Position numbers and translations under genes: made by a program. The notes below the pieces were generated by a model. That model was not told the DNA's origin, did no database searches, and worked only from the letters and a program-made list of their open reading frames with translations. Shown one piece after another: positions 9,689 to 19,797 of a DNA stretch of 64,000 bases. The stretch comes from Bacteroidales bacterium (GTDB lineage: Bacteria > Bacteroidota > Bacteroidia > Bacteroidales > F082): the NCBI GenBank assembly GCA_016936355.1, contig JAFGYB010000008.1, forward strand, positions 62,001 through 126,000. Direction: 5' to 3'. Each line of letters opens with the position of its first letter. Positions within the stretch are counted from its first letter, which is position 1.

Positions 9689-10117
9689 TTATTTTGCCTT
9701 TATTTCCAGCGTACTGATCTTCCTTCCTTCCGATAATTTGTATTTCACTTTTCGGTCGCTGATATAGGCCTTTTTCGGTATGTTGTACCTTTTTAAATCA
9801 AAAAAATCGCCTCCGTTTTCCATACGGTATTCAACGGTAATGGAAACCACCCGCTTCAAGCCCCTATTGGCCCCGCGTTTGGTTTCAATGATCCACTTTT
9901 TCATGTTGTTTTTACTGCCTTCGATGAATACTGACGTTTTACCACTGCGACTTTTGATGACCTGAAATGTCAATCCCATGTTGGTCAAAGCTTCCTGAAC
10001 AGAAGGAATATCGCTTTTCAGCAAATCATTGGCAATTTCCAGATCCGTTTTCACTTCCTGTGCCTGGATCATGACAGCAGAAAAAAGAAAAACAGTAAGG
10101 AATATTAGCTTTTTCAT
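9689..10117 (-). CDS. Secreted hypothetical protein
   Basis: This is a 142-residue protein with a clear Sec signal peptide (MKKLIFLTVFLFSAVMIQAQ, cleavage expected after AQA/AQ). The mature part is about 120 residues, rich in Lys and Thr, with alternating hydrophobic residues that suggest beta strands. There are no cysteines. I do not recognise a family. It stands alone between the small plus-strand gene and apbE. CAAATATA at 10203-10210 could be its minus-strand -7 box (TATATTTG), leaving a leader of about 80 bases. Confidence 0.7.
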   Translation of the reverse strand: MKKLIFLTVFLFSAVMIQAQEVKTDLEIANDLLKSDIPSVQEALTNMGLTFQVIKSRSGKTSVFIEGSKNNMKKWIIETKRGANRGLKRVVSITVEYRMENGGDFFDLKRYNIPKKAYISDRKVKYKLSEGRKISTLEIKAK

Positions 10118-10248
10118 TTGAACTATATTTTACATCCTAATCTATTCCGAACAAGCAGATAATAAACAATATTTTCCATCCCACTGATTGCTACGGGGTT
10201 GTCAAATATAAACAAAATATTAAAACCGGTTAAAAAGAACCTGTCGAC

Positions 10249-11268
10249 TTATTTGAAGTCACTGAGGATAATCTTTTTGAAACCCGCGGTGGCGTAACTA
10301 TGGAATTTGCCATCTTTTCCCGACCAGATAAAAAATGCTTCCATCGATGGATGACTTTCCACAAAAGCTCTGGATTTCGGATAGCCCATAACCATAAAAG
10401 CCGTGGCATAAGCATCCGCCAGTGCCGTATTATTGGTTAACACAGAAACACTCAGCAATGAATGCTGCACCGGATAACCGGTTGCCGGGTCAATGGTATG
10501 GGAATAGCGAATTCCGTTTTTGATGTAATATTTCCGGTAACTTCCTGAAGTTGCCACCGACATGTTGTTCAGGGCAATGACTGCTTTTACGGTACGCGGT
10601 GAATCAGCATCAGCGGCCGGTTTTTCAATCCCCACGCGCCAGGGGCCATCCGGTTTTCTACCGTGTCCAACGACTTCACCGCCTATATCGATTAAATAGT
10701 TTTCTATCCCTTTGGATTTCAGGTAGCGGGCCACCACATCATCGGAGTAGCCCTGTGCAATACCGTTGAAATCTATTTGCATCCGGGGATCGGCTTTGAT
10801 CACTTTGCCATCCACAATTTTTATCTTCTGATACCCCACGAACTGTTTCAAACTGTCCACCATATGCTGGGTCACATTTTCCCGGTTTTCAAAACCAAAG
10901 CCCCACACTTCCACTTCAGGTCCGACAGTCATGTCAAAAGCACCGTTCGTGGCCCTACTCACTTCCTGAGAATAATTGAAGTTTCCAATAAAGTTAGAAT
11001 CCAGCACCACCGTACTGTCGTCACGGTTCACACGCGATATTACAGAATTTGGCTTCCACAGTGAACACGACATATCAAAGGCATTCAGAATGGAATCAAT
11101 TTGCGCATGAAAATTTCTATTCTGTGCATCGTAATAAGTGATGTTGTAATAGGTTCCCTGGGCACTTCCCTTCAAATTTACCCGGTGTTCGTTATCGGGA
11201 GCGCATCCCGAAAAAGAAACGGCCATCACTGACAGCATGACCAATATTGAAATAAAACCCTTTTTCAT
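10249..11268 (-). CDS. apbE: FAD:protein FMN transferase, lipoprotein
   Basis: ApbE attaches FMN covalently to Thr in SGAT motifs of NqrB and NqrC, both encoded just upstream. The start MKKGFISILVML with lipobox SFSGC marks an outer-face lipoprotein. DFNGIAQGYSDDVVARYL, LIDIGGEVVGHG, SYRKYY and SHTIDPATGYPV are the characteristic ApbE blocks. The frame extends to 11379, but that would put 37 non-signal residues before the lipobox, so I start at 11268 (339 residues). It follows nqrF but beyond a strong terminator, so it may be transcribed by read-through or from its own promoter. Confidence 0.93.
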   Translation of the reverse strand: MKKGFISILVMLSVMAVSFSGCAPDNEHRVNLKGSAQGTYYNITYYDAQNRNFHAQIDSILNAFDMSCSLWKPNSVISRVNRDDSTVVLDSNFIGNFNYSQEVSRATNGAFDMTVGPEVEVWGFGFENRENVTQHMVDSLKQFVGYQKIKIVDGKVIKADPRMQIDFNGIAQGYSDDVVARYLKSKGIENYLIDIGGEVVGHGRKPDGPWRVGIEKPAADADSPRTVKAVIALNNMSVATSGSYRKYYIKNGIRYSHTIDPATGYPVQHSLLSVSVLTNNTALADAYATAFMVMGYPKSRAFVESHPSMEAFFIWSGKDGKFHSYATAGFKKIILSDFK

Positions 11269-11343
11269 CTGATTTGTTTTTGTCCGAGTTGATCGGAATT
11301 GATTGTAAAACTTTTGCAGGAACATTTTATTGTACCAACAGGC

Positions 11344-11382
11344 CAAAAAAAACATGAATGGCCCCAGGGAGCCATTCATGTT
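11344..11382 (-). terminator. Rho-independent terminator after nqrF
   Basis: A perfect 12-base stem (AACATGAATGGC at 11351-11362 with GCCATTCATGTT at 11371-11382) encloses an 8-base loop. On the minus strand it is followed by seven T, the complement of 11344-11350. It sits about 20 bases past the nqrF stop and should end the nqr transcript before apbE. Confidence 0.85.
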
Positions 11383-11404
11383 GTACTTAATCTATTGTCA
11401 TTGT

Positions 11405-12664
11405 TTATCCTCCGAAGTCGTCGAAGGCGATCATTTCTTTGGGAACTCCCAGATCGTCCAGCATTTTGAGAACAGCTGCATTCATCATAGGGGGTCCGCA
11501 GAGATAATATTCAATTTCTTCCGGTTCCGGATGGTTGGCCAGGTAATTGTCGAAGACCACCTGGTGAATGAATCCGGTTTTCCCATCCCAGTTATCCTCG
11601 GGCAACGGTTCGGAAAGAGCAATATGGAAATTAAAGTTTTCGTTTTCTTTTTCAATTTCTTCAAACTGATCCACGTAGAAAAGTTCTTTTTTCGAACGAC
11701 CGCCATACCAGAAAGTAGCTTTCCGATCGGTATGCTCGGTTTTAAATAGGTGGAAGATGTGCGAGCGCATGGGAGCCATACCGGCACCACCACCGATGAA
11801 CATCATTTCGCGTTTGGTATCCTTGATAAAGAATTCACCGTAAGGGCCTGAAATGGTCACCTTATCTCCCGGTTTTCTCGAGAAAATATAGGAAGAACAA
11901 ATCCCCGGATTCACGTTCATAAAGCCATTCTTTTTGCGATCCCAGGGCGGAGTAGCGATACGAATGTTCAGCATGACAATGTTTCCTTCAGCAGGATGGT
12001 TGGCCATGGAATAAGCCCGGAACAGGGGTTCCGAGTTCTTCATTTTCAAATCCCACATTTTGAAATGATCCCAGTCACCGTGGTACTCTTCGTCAATGTC
12101 CATGTCTTTGAATTCCACTTCCGTTTTGGGCACATCAATCTGAATATACCCTCCGGAACGGAAATCCAGGTGTTCACCTTCCGGAAGTTTCACTACAAAT
12201 TCCTTGATAAAGGTAGCCACATTGTTGTTGGAAACCACTTCGCATTCCCATTTCTTGATGCCGAAAATTTCTGCCGGTACCTGAACTTTCATGTCCTCTC
12301 GAACTTTAACCTGACAGCCCAGACGCCAGTTATCCTGTTGTTCCTTTCGGCTGAAGAAGCCTTTTTCGGTCGGCAGAATGGAACCTCCGCCGTCGGTAAT
12401 CTGAACACGACACATGCCGCAGGTACCCCCACCACCACATGCGGAAGGCAGGAATACTTTTTCGTTGGAAAGGGTACTCAGCAAGGAACTGCCGGGATTT
12501 ACCTCGATTTCTTTTTCATCGTTAATAGTGATCTTCACATTTCCTTGTGGAGTTAGCTTGGCTCTTGCAAAAATCAAGAGTGCGACCAGCAACAAAATCA
12601 CCAAAAGAAAGACCGCTATACTGAGCAATACAATGGTGCCGATTCCTATTGATAATAAAATCAT
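11405..12664 (-). CDS. nqrF: Na+-NQR subunit F (NADH-oxidising, 2Fe-2S/FAD)
   Basis: NqrF takes electrons from NADH by FAD and passes them to a 2Fe-2S centre. An N-terminal membrane anchor of about 28 residues is followed by the plant-ferredoxin motif [16 protein letters not shown] with a fourth Cys in [17 protein letters not shown] is the flavin-binding block. [23 protein letters not shown] and [16 protein letters not shown] bind the nicotinamide. The C-terminus AFDDFGG is typical. At 419 residues it has family length. It is the last gene of nqrABCDEF and is followed by the hairpin at 11351-11382. Confidence 0.97.
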   Translation of the reverse strand: MILLSIGIGTIVLLSIAVFLLVILLLVALLIFARAKLTPQGNVKITINDEKEIEVNPGSSLLSTLSNEKVFLPSACGGGGTCGMCRVQITDGGGSILPTEKGFFSRKEQQDNWRLGCQVKVREDMKVQVPAEIFGIKKWECEVVSNNNVATFIKEFVVKLPEGEHLDFRSGGYIQIDVPKTEVEFKDMDIDEEYHGDWDHFKMWDLKMKNSEPLFRAYSMANHPAEGNIVMLNIRIATPPWDRKKNGFMNVNPGICSSYIFSRKPGDKVTISGPYGEFFIKDTKREMMFIGGGAGMAPMRSHIFHLFKTEHTDRKATFWYGGRSKKELFYVDQFEEIEKENENFNFHIALSEPLPEDNWDGKTGFIHQVVFDNYLANHPEPEEIEYYLCGPPMMNAAVLKMLDDLGVPKEMIAFDDFGG

Positions 12665-12677
12665 TTGTTATCTATTT

Positions 12678-13295
12678 TTAAAATTTAATTCCCAGGAAAC
12701 TCATAAAGGCAATCCCCATAAGTCCGGTCAAAATAAATGTAATTCCAATTCCTCTCAATGCCGGGGGCACGTTTGAATAACGGATTTTCTCACGGATGGC
12801 AGCAATAGCAACAATAGCCAGGAACCATCCGAAACCGGAACCCAAACCAAAGGCAGTGGCTTGTCCCAGACTGGGGTAATCGCGTTCCTGCATAAACAGG
12901 GAACCACCAAGAATGGCACAGTTCACAGCGATCAAAGGGAGAAAGATACCCAGAGAGTTGTACAAACTGGGAGAAAATTTCTCTACCACCATTTCCACCA
13001 GCTGGGTCATGGCTGCAATCACAGCAATAAAGATGATAAAGCTCAAAAAGCTCAGATCAAGGTTGGCAAAGGCAGGACTCAGCCAGTCCAAAGCACCGGG
13101 TTTCAGCACGTATTGATTCAACAAATAGTTGACCGGCACGGTAATGCCCAGCACAAAAGTTACTGCGGCACCCAATCCGATAGAAGTATCAACGGTTTTT
13201 GAGACAGCAAGGAAGGAACACATGCCCAGGAAATAGGCAAACACCATGTTGTCTACAAAAATCGACTTAATAAATATGTTAAAAATCTCTTGCAT
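12678..13295 (-). CDS. nqrE: Na+-NQR subunit E
   Basis: NqrE is an integral membrane subunit (205 residues, six hydrophobic segments) that with NqrD forms the pair holding a membrane-embedded iron centre. [22 protein letters not shown] near the N-terminus and [17 protein letters not shown] in the middle carry the two conserved cysteines. Gene order D-E-F and 13-24 base gaps confirm its place. The related RnfA would sit among rnf genes, which are absent. Confidence 0.96.
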   Translation of the reverse strand: MQEIFNIFIKSIFVDNMVFAYFLGMCSFLAVSKTVDTSIGLGAAVTFVLGITVPVNYLLNQYVLKPGALDWLSPAFANLDLSFLSFIIFIAVIAAMTQLVEMVVEKFSPSLYNSLGIFLPLIAVNCAILGGSLFMQERDYPSLGQATAFGLGSGFGWFLAIVAIAAIREKIRYSNVPPALRGIGITFILTGLMGIAFMSFLGIKF

Positions 13296-13318
13296 AGTCT
13301 TGTATCTTTAGCTTGGTA

Positions 13319-13975
13319 CTATTTTTCTTCGATTAATGATCTGTTGTAGTAGCGCTGTACCCAGATGATCACTCCAACGGTGATCAAAGCCATGGGCGGA
13401 AGGATCATCATTCCGTTGTTTTCATATCCGGCCTGATACAGACTGTGAGGAATGATTTCGAAACCAAAGATGGTTCCCGAACCAAACAGTTCTCTGAAGA
13501 AGGCCACCACCAGCAAAATAAGTCCGTAACCCAGACCATTTCCAACTCCGTCAAGGAAAGCAGGCCAGGGCTTATTACCCATAGCAAAAGCTTCCAAACG
13601 ACCCATGATGATACAGTTGGTAATGATCAGTCCGACAAACACCGAAAGCTGTTTACTGACATCGTAAACAAAAGCTTTCAGGATCTGGTCCACGAGAATT
13701 ACCAATGTAGCCACAACGACCAATTGAACAATGATACGGATACGCGGAGGAATTCCGTTGCGCAACAACGAAATAACCAGATTTGAGAAGCCCGTCACCA
13801 CCGTCACAGCCAGAAACATGACAAAAGCAGGTTTCATTTTAGCCGTCACGGCCAATGCTGAACAAATACCCAAAACCTGAACCGTAATGGGGTTGTTCAA
13901 ATTAACAGGACCTGTTAACAGCTTAATATTCTTAGCTGAAAACAAAGGCTCTTTTTCCATTTTTTCTGTACTCAT
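13319..13975 (-). CDS. nqrD: Na+-NQR subunit D
   Basis: NqrD is the second small membrane subunit of the NADH:quinone sodium pump, with 218 residues and six predicted spans. The pseudosymmetric cysteine blocks [18 protein letters not shown] and [17 protein letters not shown] match those of NqrE in inverted topology. It lies 10 bases after nqrC and 23 before nqrE. Nothing is missing relative to the family. Confidence 0.96.
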   Translation of the reverse strand: MSTEKMEKEPLFSAKNIKLLTGPVNLNNPITVQVLGICSALAVTAKMKPAFVMFLAVTVVTGFSNLVISLLRNGIPPRIRIIVQLVVVATLVILVDQILKAFVYDVSKQLSVFVGLIITNCIIMGRLEAFAMGNKPWPAFLDGVGNGLGYGLILLVVAFFRELFGSGTIFGFEIIPHSLYQAGYENNGMMILPPMALITVGVIIWVQRYYNRSLIEEK

Positions 13976-13985
13976 ATCCTAAATC

Positions 13986-14723
13986 TTATCTGTTTTTCTT
14001 TATATAAGCTAAATAACTATCCAGCACGTCTTTGATCATATCGTTCACACCGTTGCTGGTCAAAGTTGCACCGGAAAGGGCATCCACACCATGGATGCGT
14101 TGACCGGTAGGCAGTTTCTTAACACCACCTTTTACCACTTCAATGGAAGTAAAATCACCGTTCTTATCGAAGATCTCTTTTCCGATAAACTGATCTTTGA
14201 ATTTAGCCGATTTTATTTCACCACCCAGACCAGGAGTTTCCGACTGGTCGCCAAAATAGACACCGATTACAGTATTCAGATCAGAAGAAAGGGCCATGTT
14301 TCCCCAGATGGGACCCCACAAACCAGTTCCCCGCATGGGGATAATATAAATTTTCTGACCGTCTTTATCGGCAATGTACAAAGGCAACACATACGGTTTG
14401 TTGTGTGCTTTTTTATACAATTCCATTTTCAAATCCAGTTTAAAGGCAGGAGCCTCGTCTTTAGGGCTCTTGGTGTAGTTGCTTACAACATCGCCTTTTG
14501 GATTAATCACCAACTCCTCCACAATGTATTTATTGAAGTATGGAATAGCGTTGGTTGCATTGACACCTTCAACGCGGGCAGCAGATAAGATGCCTTCCAT
14601 TTTGTCAATAGCCTTGTTTCTTTCCTGGAAAGGCTTCAGCAATACAGAAGCCAGCGAAAGAAAGGCTGCTGCCAGAATAACCAAAATGGCCGCGTATCTG
14701 AATATATAACCATTTGTATACAT
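13986..14723 (-). CDS. nqrC: Na+-NQR subunit C (covalent FMN)
   Basis: NqrC has one N-terminal membrane span (residues 8-30) and a periplasmic FMN-binding domain. The flavinylation site is the Thr near residue 220 in DALSGATLTSNGV, the SGAT target of ApbE. GTGLWGPIWGNMAL and SETPGLGGEI are conserved FMN-domain blocks. At 245 residues it has normal length. It lies 13 bases downstream of nqrB. Confidence 0.97.
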   Translation of the reverse strand: MYTNGYIFRYAAILVILAAAFLSLASVLLKPFQERNKAIDKMEGILSAARVEGVNATNAIPYFNKYIVEELVINPKGDVVSNYTKSPKDEAPAFKLDLKMELYKKAHNKPYVLPLYIADKDGQKIYIIPMRGTGLWGPIWGNMALSSDLNTVIGVYFGDQSETPGLGGEIKSAKFKDQFIGKEIFDKNGDFTSIEVVKGGVKKLPTGQRIHGVDALSGATLTSNGVNDMIKDVLDSYLAYIKKNR

Positions 14724-14736
14724 AGTTGTACCTTTC

Positions 14737-15891
14737 TTATTTGTTTACGGCAATTGCTGCCCGTTTTAATCGTTTTTTAATATTGGATTTCACCACAAAG
14801 TGGTCGATGAGCGGAGCAAATGCATTCATCAACAGGATGGAGAGCATCACCCCTTCCGGATAACCCGGATTCACCACCCGGATCAATACCGCAATCAAAC
14901 CAATCAGGAAGCCATAGTAATATTTTCCTTTGGTCGTCTGAGCCGAAGTTACCGGATCGGTTGCCATAAATACGGCTCCGAAAGCAAAGCCCCCCATAAT
15001 CAGGTGATCCCAGGGTGCAATGTGCATGTATTGATTGGAAGCGGGACCTACCAAATTAAAGATGAGTCCCATAAACAGTCCGCCGGCAAACATGGAAAGC
15101 ATCACCCTCCAGCTGGCGACACCGGTCAGCAATAAAATCACCGCTCCGACCAGAATCCAGAAGGTGGAAGTTTCACCTACAGAACCGGGTATGTACCCCC
15201 AGAACATATCGTGAAACGAAGGGAAATTACTGAAATTATTAACCAGTGCTTTGGACAAAGGAGTAGCTCCGGAGAAGGTATCCAATTTGTCGGCAATCCA
15301 TACCTTGTCACCCGACATATTTCCGGGATAAGCAAAGAAGATAAAAGCACGGGCGGTTAATGCCGGATTGAACACATTCATACCGGTACCCCCGAACACT
15401 TCTTTACCAAAAATGACAGCAAATGCCACACCAATGGCCAACTGCCACAACGGAAGATCCGGCGGAACAATCAACGGAATCAGCAAACCGGAAACCAGGA
15501 AGCCTTCGTTTACTTCTTCGTGACGAATTTGTGCGAATATAAATTCAATACCCAAACCTACCGCATAGGAAACAACAACCAAAGGCAATACCTTACCCAA
15601 TCCGTAAAGGAAATTGGTCAGGAAATCAGGATGTTGTCCGTAGGATAAGTAATGTTCGTAACCCACGTTCCAAGTTCCGAAAATAAAAGCAGGTACCAAG
15701 GCAATGATGACCGTAAACATGAATCGTTTCATATCCACTGCATCTCTGATGTGAGCCCCAGTTTTCGCTACCGTATTCGGAACAAAGAGAAAAGTTTCAA
15801 AGGCTTCGAAAGTAGACTCCAGATTGTGGAGCTTTCCGCCTTTCTGAAATTTGGGTTTTTGTTTATCTAAAATTTTTCTCAGCGCTTTCAT
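14737..15891 (-). CDS. nqrB: Na+-NQR subunit B (covalent FMN, membrane)
   Basis: NqrB is the large membrane subunit through which Na+ is thought to move and which takes part in quinone reduction. The start MKALRKILDKQKPKF is the standard NqrB N-terminus. The frame is open to 16002 but that overlaps nqrA and adds residues with no family match, so I start at 15891 (384 residues). DTFSGATPLSK puts the flavinylated Thr near residue 210. EEVNEGFLVSGLLIPL and GGTGMNVFNPALTARAF are typical. The GAT..GAVFMATDPVTSA region also matches. Confidence 0.97.
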   Translation of the reverse strand: MKALRKILDKQKPKFQKGGKLHNLESTFEAFETFLFVPNTVAKTGAHIRDAVDMKRFMFTVIIALVPAFIFGTWNVGYEHYLSYGQHPDFLTNFLYGLGKVLPLVVVSYAVGLGIEFIFAQIRHEEVNEGFLVSGLLIPLIVPPDLPLWQLAIGVAFAVIFGKEVFGGTGMNVFNPALTARAFIFFAYPGNMSGDKVWIADKLDTFSGATPLSKALVNNFSNFPSFHDMFWGYIPGSVGETSTFWILVGAVILLLTGVASWRVMLSMFAGGLFMGLIFNLVGPASNQYMHIAPWDHLIMGGFAFGAVFMATDPVTSAQTTKGKYYYGFLIGLIAVLIRVVNPGYPEGVMLSILLMNAFAPLIDHFVVKSNIKKRLKRAAIAVNK

Positions 15892-15917
15892 GCGAATATT
15901 TTGAATTTCTGATATTA

Positions 15918-17267
15918 TTAACTCATTTCCTGACGCATCAGGTCCAGTCCTTCGCGAACGATTTTCTGAATCTCGGTCTTGGAGACATCCACCACTTCGC
16001 AAAGGGCAAAATCCTCTTCATCCACCTCATAGATACCCAGGTTTTCCATCATGTCAATATCCTGAACCATAATGGCTTTGATCAGTTGCATGGGGTAAAT
16101 ATCAAACGGGAATACTTTTTCAAAGATTCCGGTCGCTACAAAGGCTCTTGGTCCACCATGTATGTTGGAATCAACACGGTATTTTTTATTCGGGAAAAGG
16201 ACTGTGGGAAAGGTCTTTGAAATGCTGAATTTACCAAATCCGGGAGCCAGCCAACCCAAAAACTCAAAATAATCTCCTTCGGGGATGACTGTTACATGAG
16301 CATGGTAAGCTCCGATAAAACCATCGCTTTCGATGGCCGTTCCGGTAAGCACATTTCCACTGATACAGCGTAAATTACCTTCCTTCACATTGTCTTTGAG
16401 CATCTCGGTAATGGCCGCCCCTTTCCGGGTTTTAAAATAGCGTGGATTTTTCACTTCCGATCCGGTCAATGCCACCATGCAGGAAGCATCATACGTTCCT
16501 GTCAGGAACAAACGACCGATGGTCAGCACATCCTGAGCCGATACATACCATACCATTTCCCCTTTGTTTAAGGGATCTATACGGCTGATATGAACACTCA
16601 CATTCCCAGATGGGTGTGGTCCCTGGAAAGTGTTGATCTGAACATTTTTGGCATCCAGAAATTCACTGGCCAGCGTTTTTTTCTTGTGTACATTCAAATG
16701 TACTGTACCGTCGGTGAGCTTGGTGAGCACATCCAGACCCGATTGAAATTCCTTTCCGTAACCGTGCACTAACAGGTCGTAATCGGGAGCCAAGGGTGCA
16801 CTGTCAAATGCCGAAACAAAAATTGCTTTAGGCATGTCAGTCGGCTTGGCAATAACGGAATAAGGCCTCTGACGAACAACAGGCCACACACCGCTTTTCA
16901 GCATCTTGTCAATAATTTCTTCCCGTTTCATGGAAGAAACATTGGCTTTGCCAAAATCCAGCGATTCATTTTTTCCATCCGATTCAACAACTACTTCCAG
17001 GATCTTTCTTTTTTCTCCCCGCCTGATGTCCAGAATTTTTCCGCTGACCGGTGAAGTAAAAAAGATTTCTTCACGGTATTTATCGAAAAATAACGGACTT
17101 CCTGCCTTTACTTCATCACCGGTTTTCACCAACATTTTCGGGAAACAGCCAATAAAGTCGCTCGGTTTAACAGCAAATAAACGGGAATTGAGGTCAACAA
17201 CGGTTTTCTCGGCCCCTCCTAACAATTTGATATCAAGGCCTTTCTTAATAGAATAGATAGTTGACAT
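15918..17267 (-). CDS. nqrA: Na+-NQR subunit A
   Basis: NqrA is the peripheral cytoplasmic subunit linked to quinone binding. The 449-residue protein begins with the usual KKGLDIKLLGGAEK. GCFPKMLVKTGDEVKAGSPLFFDK is the lipoyl-like hammerhead and HIGGPRAF-type sequence appears as IHGGPRAFVATG. It heads the nqrABCDEF operon. The upstream region to 17464 is AT-rich; no full TTG-N19-TAnnTTTG promoter is obvious on this strand. Confidence 0.96.
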   Translation of the reverse strand: MSTIYSIKKGLDIKLLGGAEKTVVDLNSRLFAVKPSDFIGCFPKMLVKTGDEVKAGSPLFFDKYREEIFFTSPVSGKILDIRRGEKRKILEVVVESDGKNESLDFGKANVSSMKREEIIDKMLKSGVWPVVRQRPYSVIAKPTDMPKAIFVSAFDSAPLAPDYDLLVHGYGKEFQSGLDVLTKLTDGTVHLNVHKKKTLASEFLDAKNVQINTFQGPHPSGNVSVHISRIDPLNKGEMVWYVSAQDVLTIGRLFLTGTYDASCMVALTGSEVKNPRYFKTRKGAAITEMLKDNVKEGNLRCISGNVLTGTAIESDGFIGAYHAHVTVIPEGDYFEFLGWLAPGFGKFSISKTFPTVLFPNKKYRVDSNIHGGPRAFVATGIFEKVFPFDIYPMQLIKAIMVQDIDMMENLGIYEVDEEDFALCEVVDVSKTEIQKIVREGLDLMRQEMS

Positions 17268-17422
17268 ATATAAATAAATTCATGTTAATTTTTCGGGGTG
17301 CAAGTTAAATATTTAACAGCTAAAAGTCCTAATAAATCTAAAAAAAATTTAAATCAATTCCAGACCCCAAGTGTTTCAACGTTTTAAGGGAAAAAGTCGT
17401 GTCACAAAGGGAGAAATAATTA

Positions 17423-17430
17423 TATATTTG
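17423..17430 (+). promoter_or_regulatory. -7 box for the T9SS plug gene
   Basis: TATATTTG matches TAnnTTTG and lies 34 bases before the ATG at 17465. No TTG is present at the expected 19-base spacing upstream, so only the -7 part is supported. Confidence 0.4.
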
Positions 17431-17464
17431 TCGCACACTGACGGCGCCTAATGAACATAAAACC

Positions 17465-18739
17465 ATGCTGAAATATTTATTTTTTAACCTGTTTATCGTT
17501 TCTTTGCTACTGATGAACCTGCCTGCAACTGCAGGGAATTTCGTCAATCAGAACAAGATTTATGACCCCAACATTGTTACGGTTCAACTCTACCCTGTGG
17601 GAGAACCACTGAAAGACCCGGTCATCGAACTGAACTCCAACCAGCAATTGCAGCTTAGCTTTGATGATCTGAGCAATCAGTACGATTCCTATCAATACAC
17701 CTTTATTCGTTGTACTTCCGACTGGCAAACCTCCTCCATCAATAAGGACGATTACCTGCAGGGATTTTTCTCCGAAAACATTACCAATTATCAGTTTTCC
17801 TTCAACACCCGGGCCGGATATGTGCATTACGAGCTGGTTTTTCCGTCAAAGGAAATGAGTCCTAAACTATCGGGTAATTACCTATTAAAGGTGTACCGCA
17901 ACGAAAACGGACAACAACAGGTTGTTTTTACACGCAGGTTTTTTGTTGTGAACCCCACAGTTACTGTTCATGCTAAGGAGAGCCGCAACATGATCGACCT
18001 TTCAGAAAACCAGAAACAACAACAAATTACATTGAACTGTACCACACCCAACTCGTTTTCAGACAATCCGCAACAGCGATTCAATATCACCATTCGTCAA
18101 AACGGTCGGTGGGACAATGCCAAAACGGACCTGCACCCGACTTCTGTTTCTCCCAACAGCCTGTTCTTTGATTATCCGGAAGGCATCATTTTCAACGGAG
18201 GGAATGAGCCCCGATTCTTCGACATGAAAAGTTACTGGTATCTGGCACAGAACATCGCCAGGATCACTCCGGAGACCAATTATTATAAAGTGTGGTTGCA
18301 TACTGCTTTTCCTCGTGCCGGCCAACCCTATGAGACCTATTCAAATATTATGGGTCGTGAACTCATTACTGCCCGCAAAGATCAAAATCCTGCTACTGAA
18401 GGCGATTATGCCATCGTTACTTTCAGGTTGAAAATACCCGAAATTCCTTCGGCTTCAGTCTACATCCTGGGCCAGGTAACGGGATGGAATTACAGCGATG
18501 AAAACAAGATGCTATACAACCCAAAAACACAGGAATACGAAGGGAAGCTATTTCTAAAACAAGGATACTATGAATATTGGTATTCGGTAGTGCCTGACGG
18601 ACAAACGAAGGGCACCCTTACCCGCGTGGAAGGCAACCACTGGGAAACCAACAACACTTATACTATATATGTGTATTACCACAACCGCATGCCCGAATAC
18701 GACCGGCTGGTTGGAATCCAGACGCTTACGGCTCAGTAA
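17465..18739 (+). CDS. Type IX secretion plug protein (DUF5103)
   Basis: The 424-residue protein has a Sec signal peptide (LLLMNLPATAG) and two beta-rich parts. The N-terminal part shows the DUF5103 pattern IYDPNIVTVQLYP..PLKDPVIEL and DSYQYTFIRCTSDWQTS. The C-terminal part, from VTFRLKIPEIPSASVYILGQVTGWNY, is an Ig/CBM48-like fold. This family was renamed T9SS plug because it seals the SprA channel in Flavobacterium. That function is taken from the family, and other T9SS genes are not in the window. It is divergent from nqrA. Confidence 0.85.
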   Translation: MLKYLFFNLFIVSLLLMNLPATAGNFVNQNKIYDPNIVTVQLYPVGEPLKDPVIELNSNQQLQLSFDDLSNQYDSYQYTFIRCTSDWQTSSINKDDYLQGFFSENITNYQFSFNTRAGYVHYELVFPSKEMSPKLSGNYLLKVYRNENGQQQVVFTRRFFVVNPTVTVHAKESRNMIDLSENQKQQQITLNCTTPNSFSDNPQQRFNITIRQNGRWDNAKTDLHPTSVSPNSLFFDYPEGIIFNGGNEPRFFDMKSYWYLAQNIARITPETNYYKVWLHTAFPRAGQPYETYSNIMGRELITARKDQNPATEGDYAIVTFRLKIPEIPSASVYILGQVTGWNYSDENKMLYNPKTQEYEGKLFLKQGYYEYWYSVVPDGQTKGTLTRVEGNHWETNNTYTIYVYYHNRMPEYDRLVGIQTLTAQ

Positions 18740-18747
18740 ATAATAAA

Positions 18748-19101
18748 ATGAAAAAAACCACGGAGAATTCAGAGCATGATACCTGGGGCAGTTATTGTAG
18801 CGCATGGCATTTTGTAAAATCTGAACGTCTAAGTGTAATTGAAGAAGTTATGCCGCCCCATAGCCAGGAGAAGAAACATTATCATCAATTCTCCCAACAG
18901 TTTTTCAAAATCCTAAGTGGAAAAGCCACATTTGAAATCGACGATGAAATTGTTGAAATTGAAAAAGAACAAGGGATCCACATCCTTTCCAAAACAATAC
19001 ATCGTATCAGAAATGATCAACCTGAAAACCTTGAGTTTATAGTAATTTCCGAGCCAACGACAAAAGGCGACCGGTTTGACCATCCAGATAATGAAAACTG
19101 A
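18748..19101 (+). CDS. Cupin domain protein
   Basis: This is a 117-residue single-domain cupin. MPPHSQEKKHYHQFSQQFFKILSGKATFEID contains the first metal-binding motif with His-His-Gln and a later Glu. QGIHILSKTIHRIRN is the second motif, with a His. Such proteins bind a metal and act as small enzymes or sugar and mannose-6-P isomerase-like sensors; the substrate cannot be told. It starts 8 bases after the plug gene and overlaps the next gene by 11 bases, so the three are probably co-transcribed. Confidence 0.82.
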   Translation: MKKTTENSEHDTWGSYCSAWHFVKSERLSVIEEVMPPHSQEKKHYHQFSQQFFKILSGKATFEIDDEIVEIEKEQGIHILSKTIHRIRNDQPENLEFIVISEPTTKGDRFDHPDNEN

Positions 19102-19618
19102 TTTCCGGAATATCCACTACCTAAAATCGGGTAACGCCAGACAGCAAAGGGCATATACCACACTGATCCGGCATCAAATAATGTCAAAGCTCATTGCCTT
19201 TGATCCCATTCTCGTGGGCACCCTACCGATTAATATAGATATTGAAACCAGCGATCTGGACATTATCTGCCATTGCTCCGATCCGGATCAGTTTGCCGGA
19301 CTGGTTTCGAACACATTCAAACACCACCGATATTTTTCAATTAAAAGAACCACAAAACAACATCTTCAAACAATTGTAGCCAGGTTTCAGGCGGATGATT
19401 TTGAGATAGAGATCTTTGGGCAAACCGCACCAACGCAACAACAAAATGCCTACCGGCACATGATCATCGAGCACAAACTCCTGCTGGAAAGAGACGAAGC
19501 CTTCAGACAACAAATTATCGAGCTTAAAAAAAGGGGGTACAAAACTGAACCTGCTTTTGGAATTGCACTGGGATTAAAAGGGAATGCCTACGAAGAATTA
19601 CTCAGATTTGAATCCTAA
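19091..19618 (+). CDS. DUF4269 family protein, nucleotidyltransferase-like
   Basis: This is a 175-residue protein beginning MKTDFRNIHYLKSGNARQQ. LVGTLPINIDIETSDLDIIC resembles the G-S/T...D-x-D metal site of polymerase-beta-type nucleotidyltransferases, here with T for S. EIEIFGQTAPTQQQNAYRHM and a basic C-terminal helix follow, as in DUF4269. The reaction is unknown. The start at 19091 is an ATG inside the cupin gene; a TTG at 19076 is the only earlier choice. Confidence 0.75.
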   Translation: MKTDFRNIHYLKSGNARQQRAYTTLIRHQIMSKLIAFDPILVGTLPINIDIETSDLDIICHCSDPDQFAGLVSNTFKHHRYFSIKRTTKQHLQTIVARFQADDFEIEIFGQTAPTQQQNAYRHMIIEHKLLLERDEAFRQQIIELKKRGYKTEPAFGIALGLKGNAYEELLRFES

Positions 19619-19797
19619 AATCAACCGTTAAAGGACAAAAACATTTCTTCAGAATCTTTATACAAAGCCGAAAACAAGTCGCATCGTGCTTTATTTGGAA
19701 AACCTTCTAAATCGTTTGAATCCACTGCATTTTAACATCTTTATTTGTACTTTTCAAAAGATTTGCGTACCTATGCAGGCTCAAAAGGAGATCGCTT

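Noticed and set aside
11269-11379. N-terminal extension of apbE
   Set aside because: The lipoprotein signal starts at 11268, and the extension would run into the terminator hairpin of nqrF.
15892-16002. N-terminal extension of nqrB by 37 residues
   Set aside because: It would overlap nqrA and shows no resemblance to NqrB; the family start MKALRKILDKQ lies at 15891.
11405-17267. Rnf complex instead of Na+-NQR
   Set aside because: NqrA and NqrF are unmistakable, and the gene order A-B-C-D-E-F is that of nqr; RnfB and RnfC are absent.
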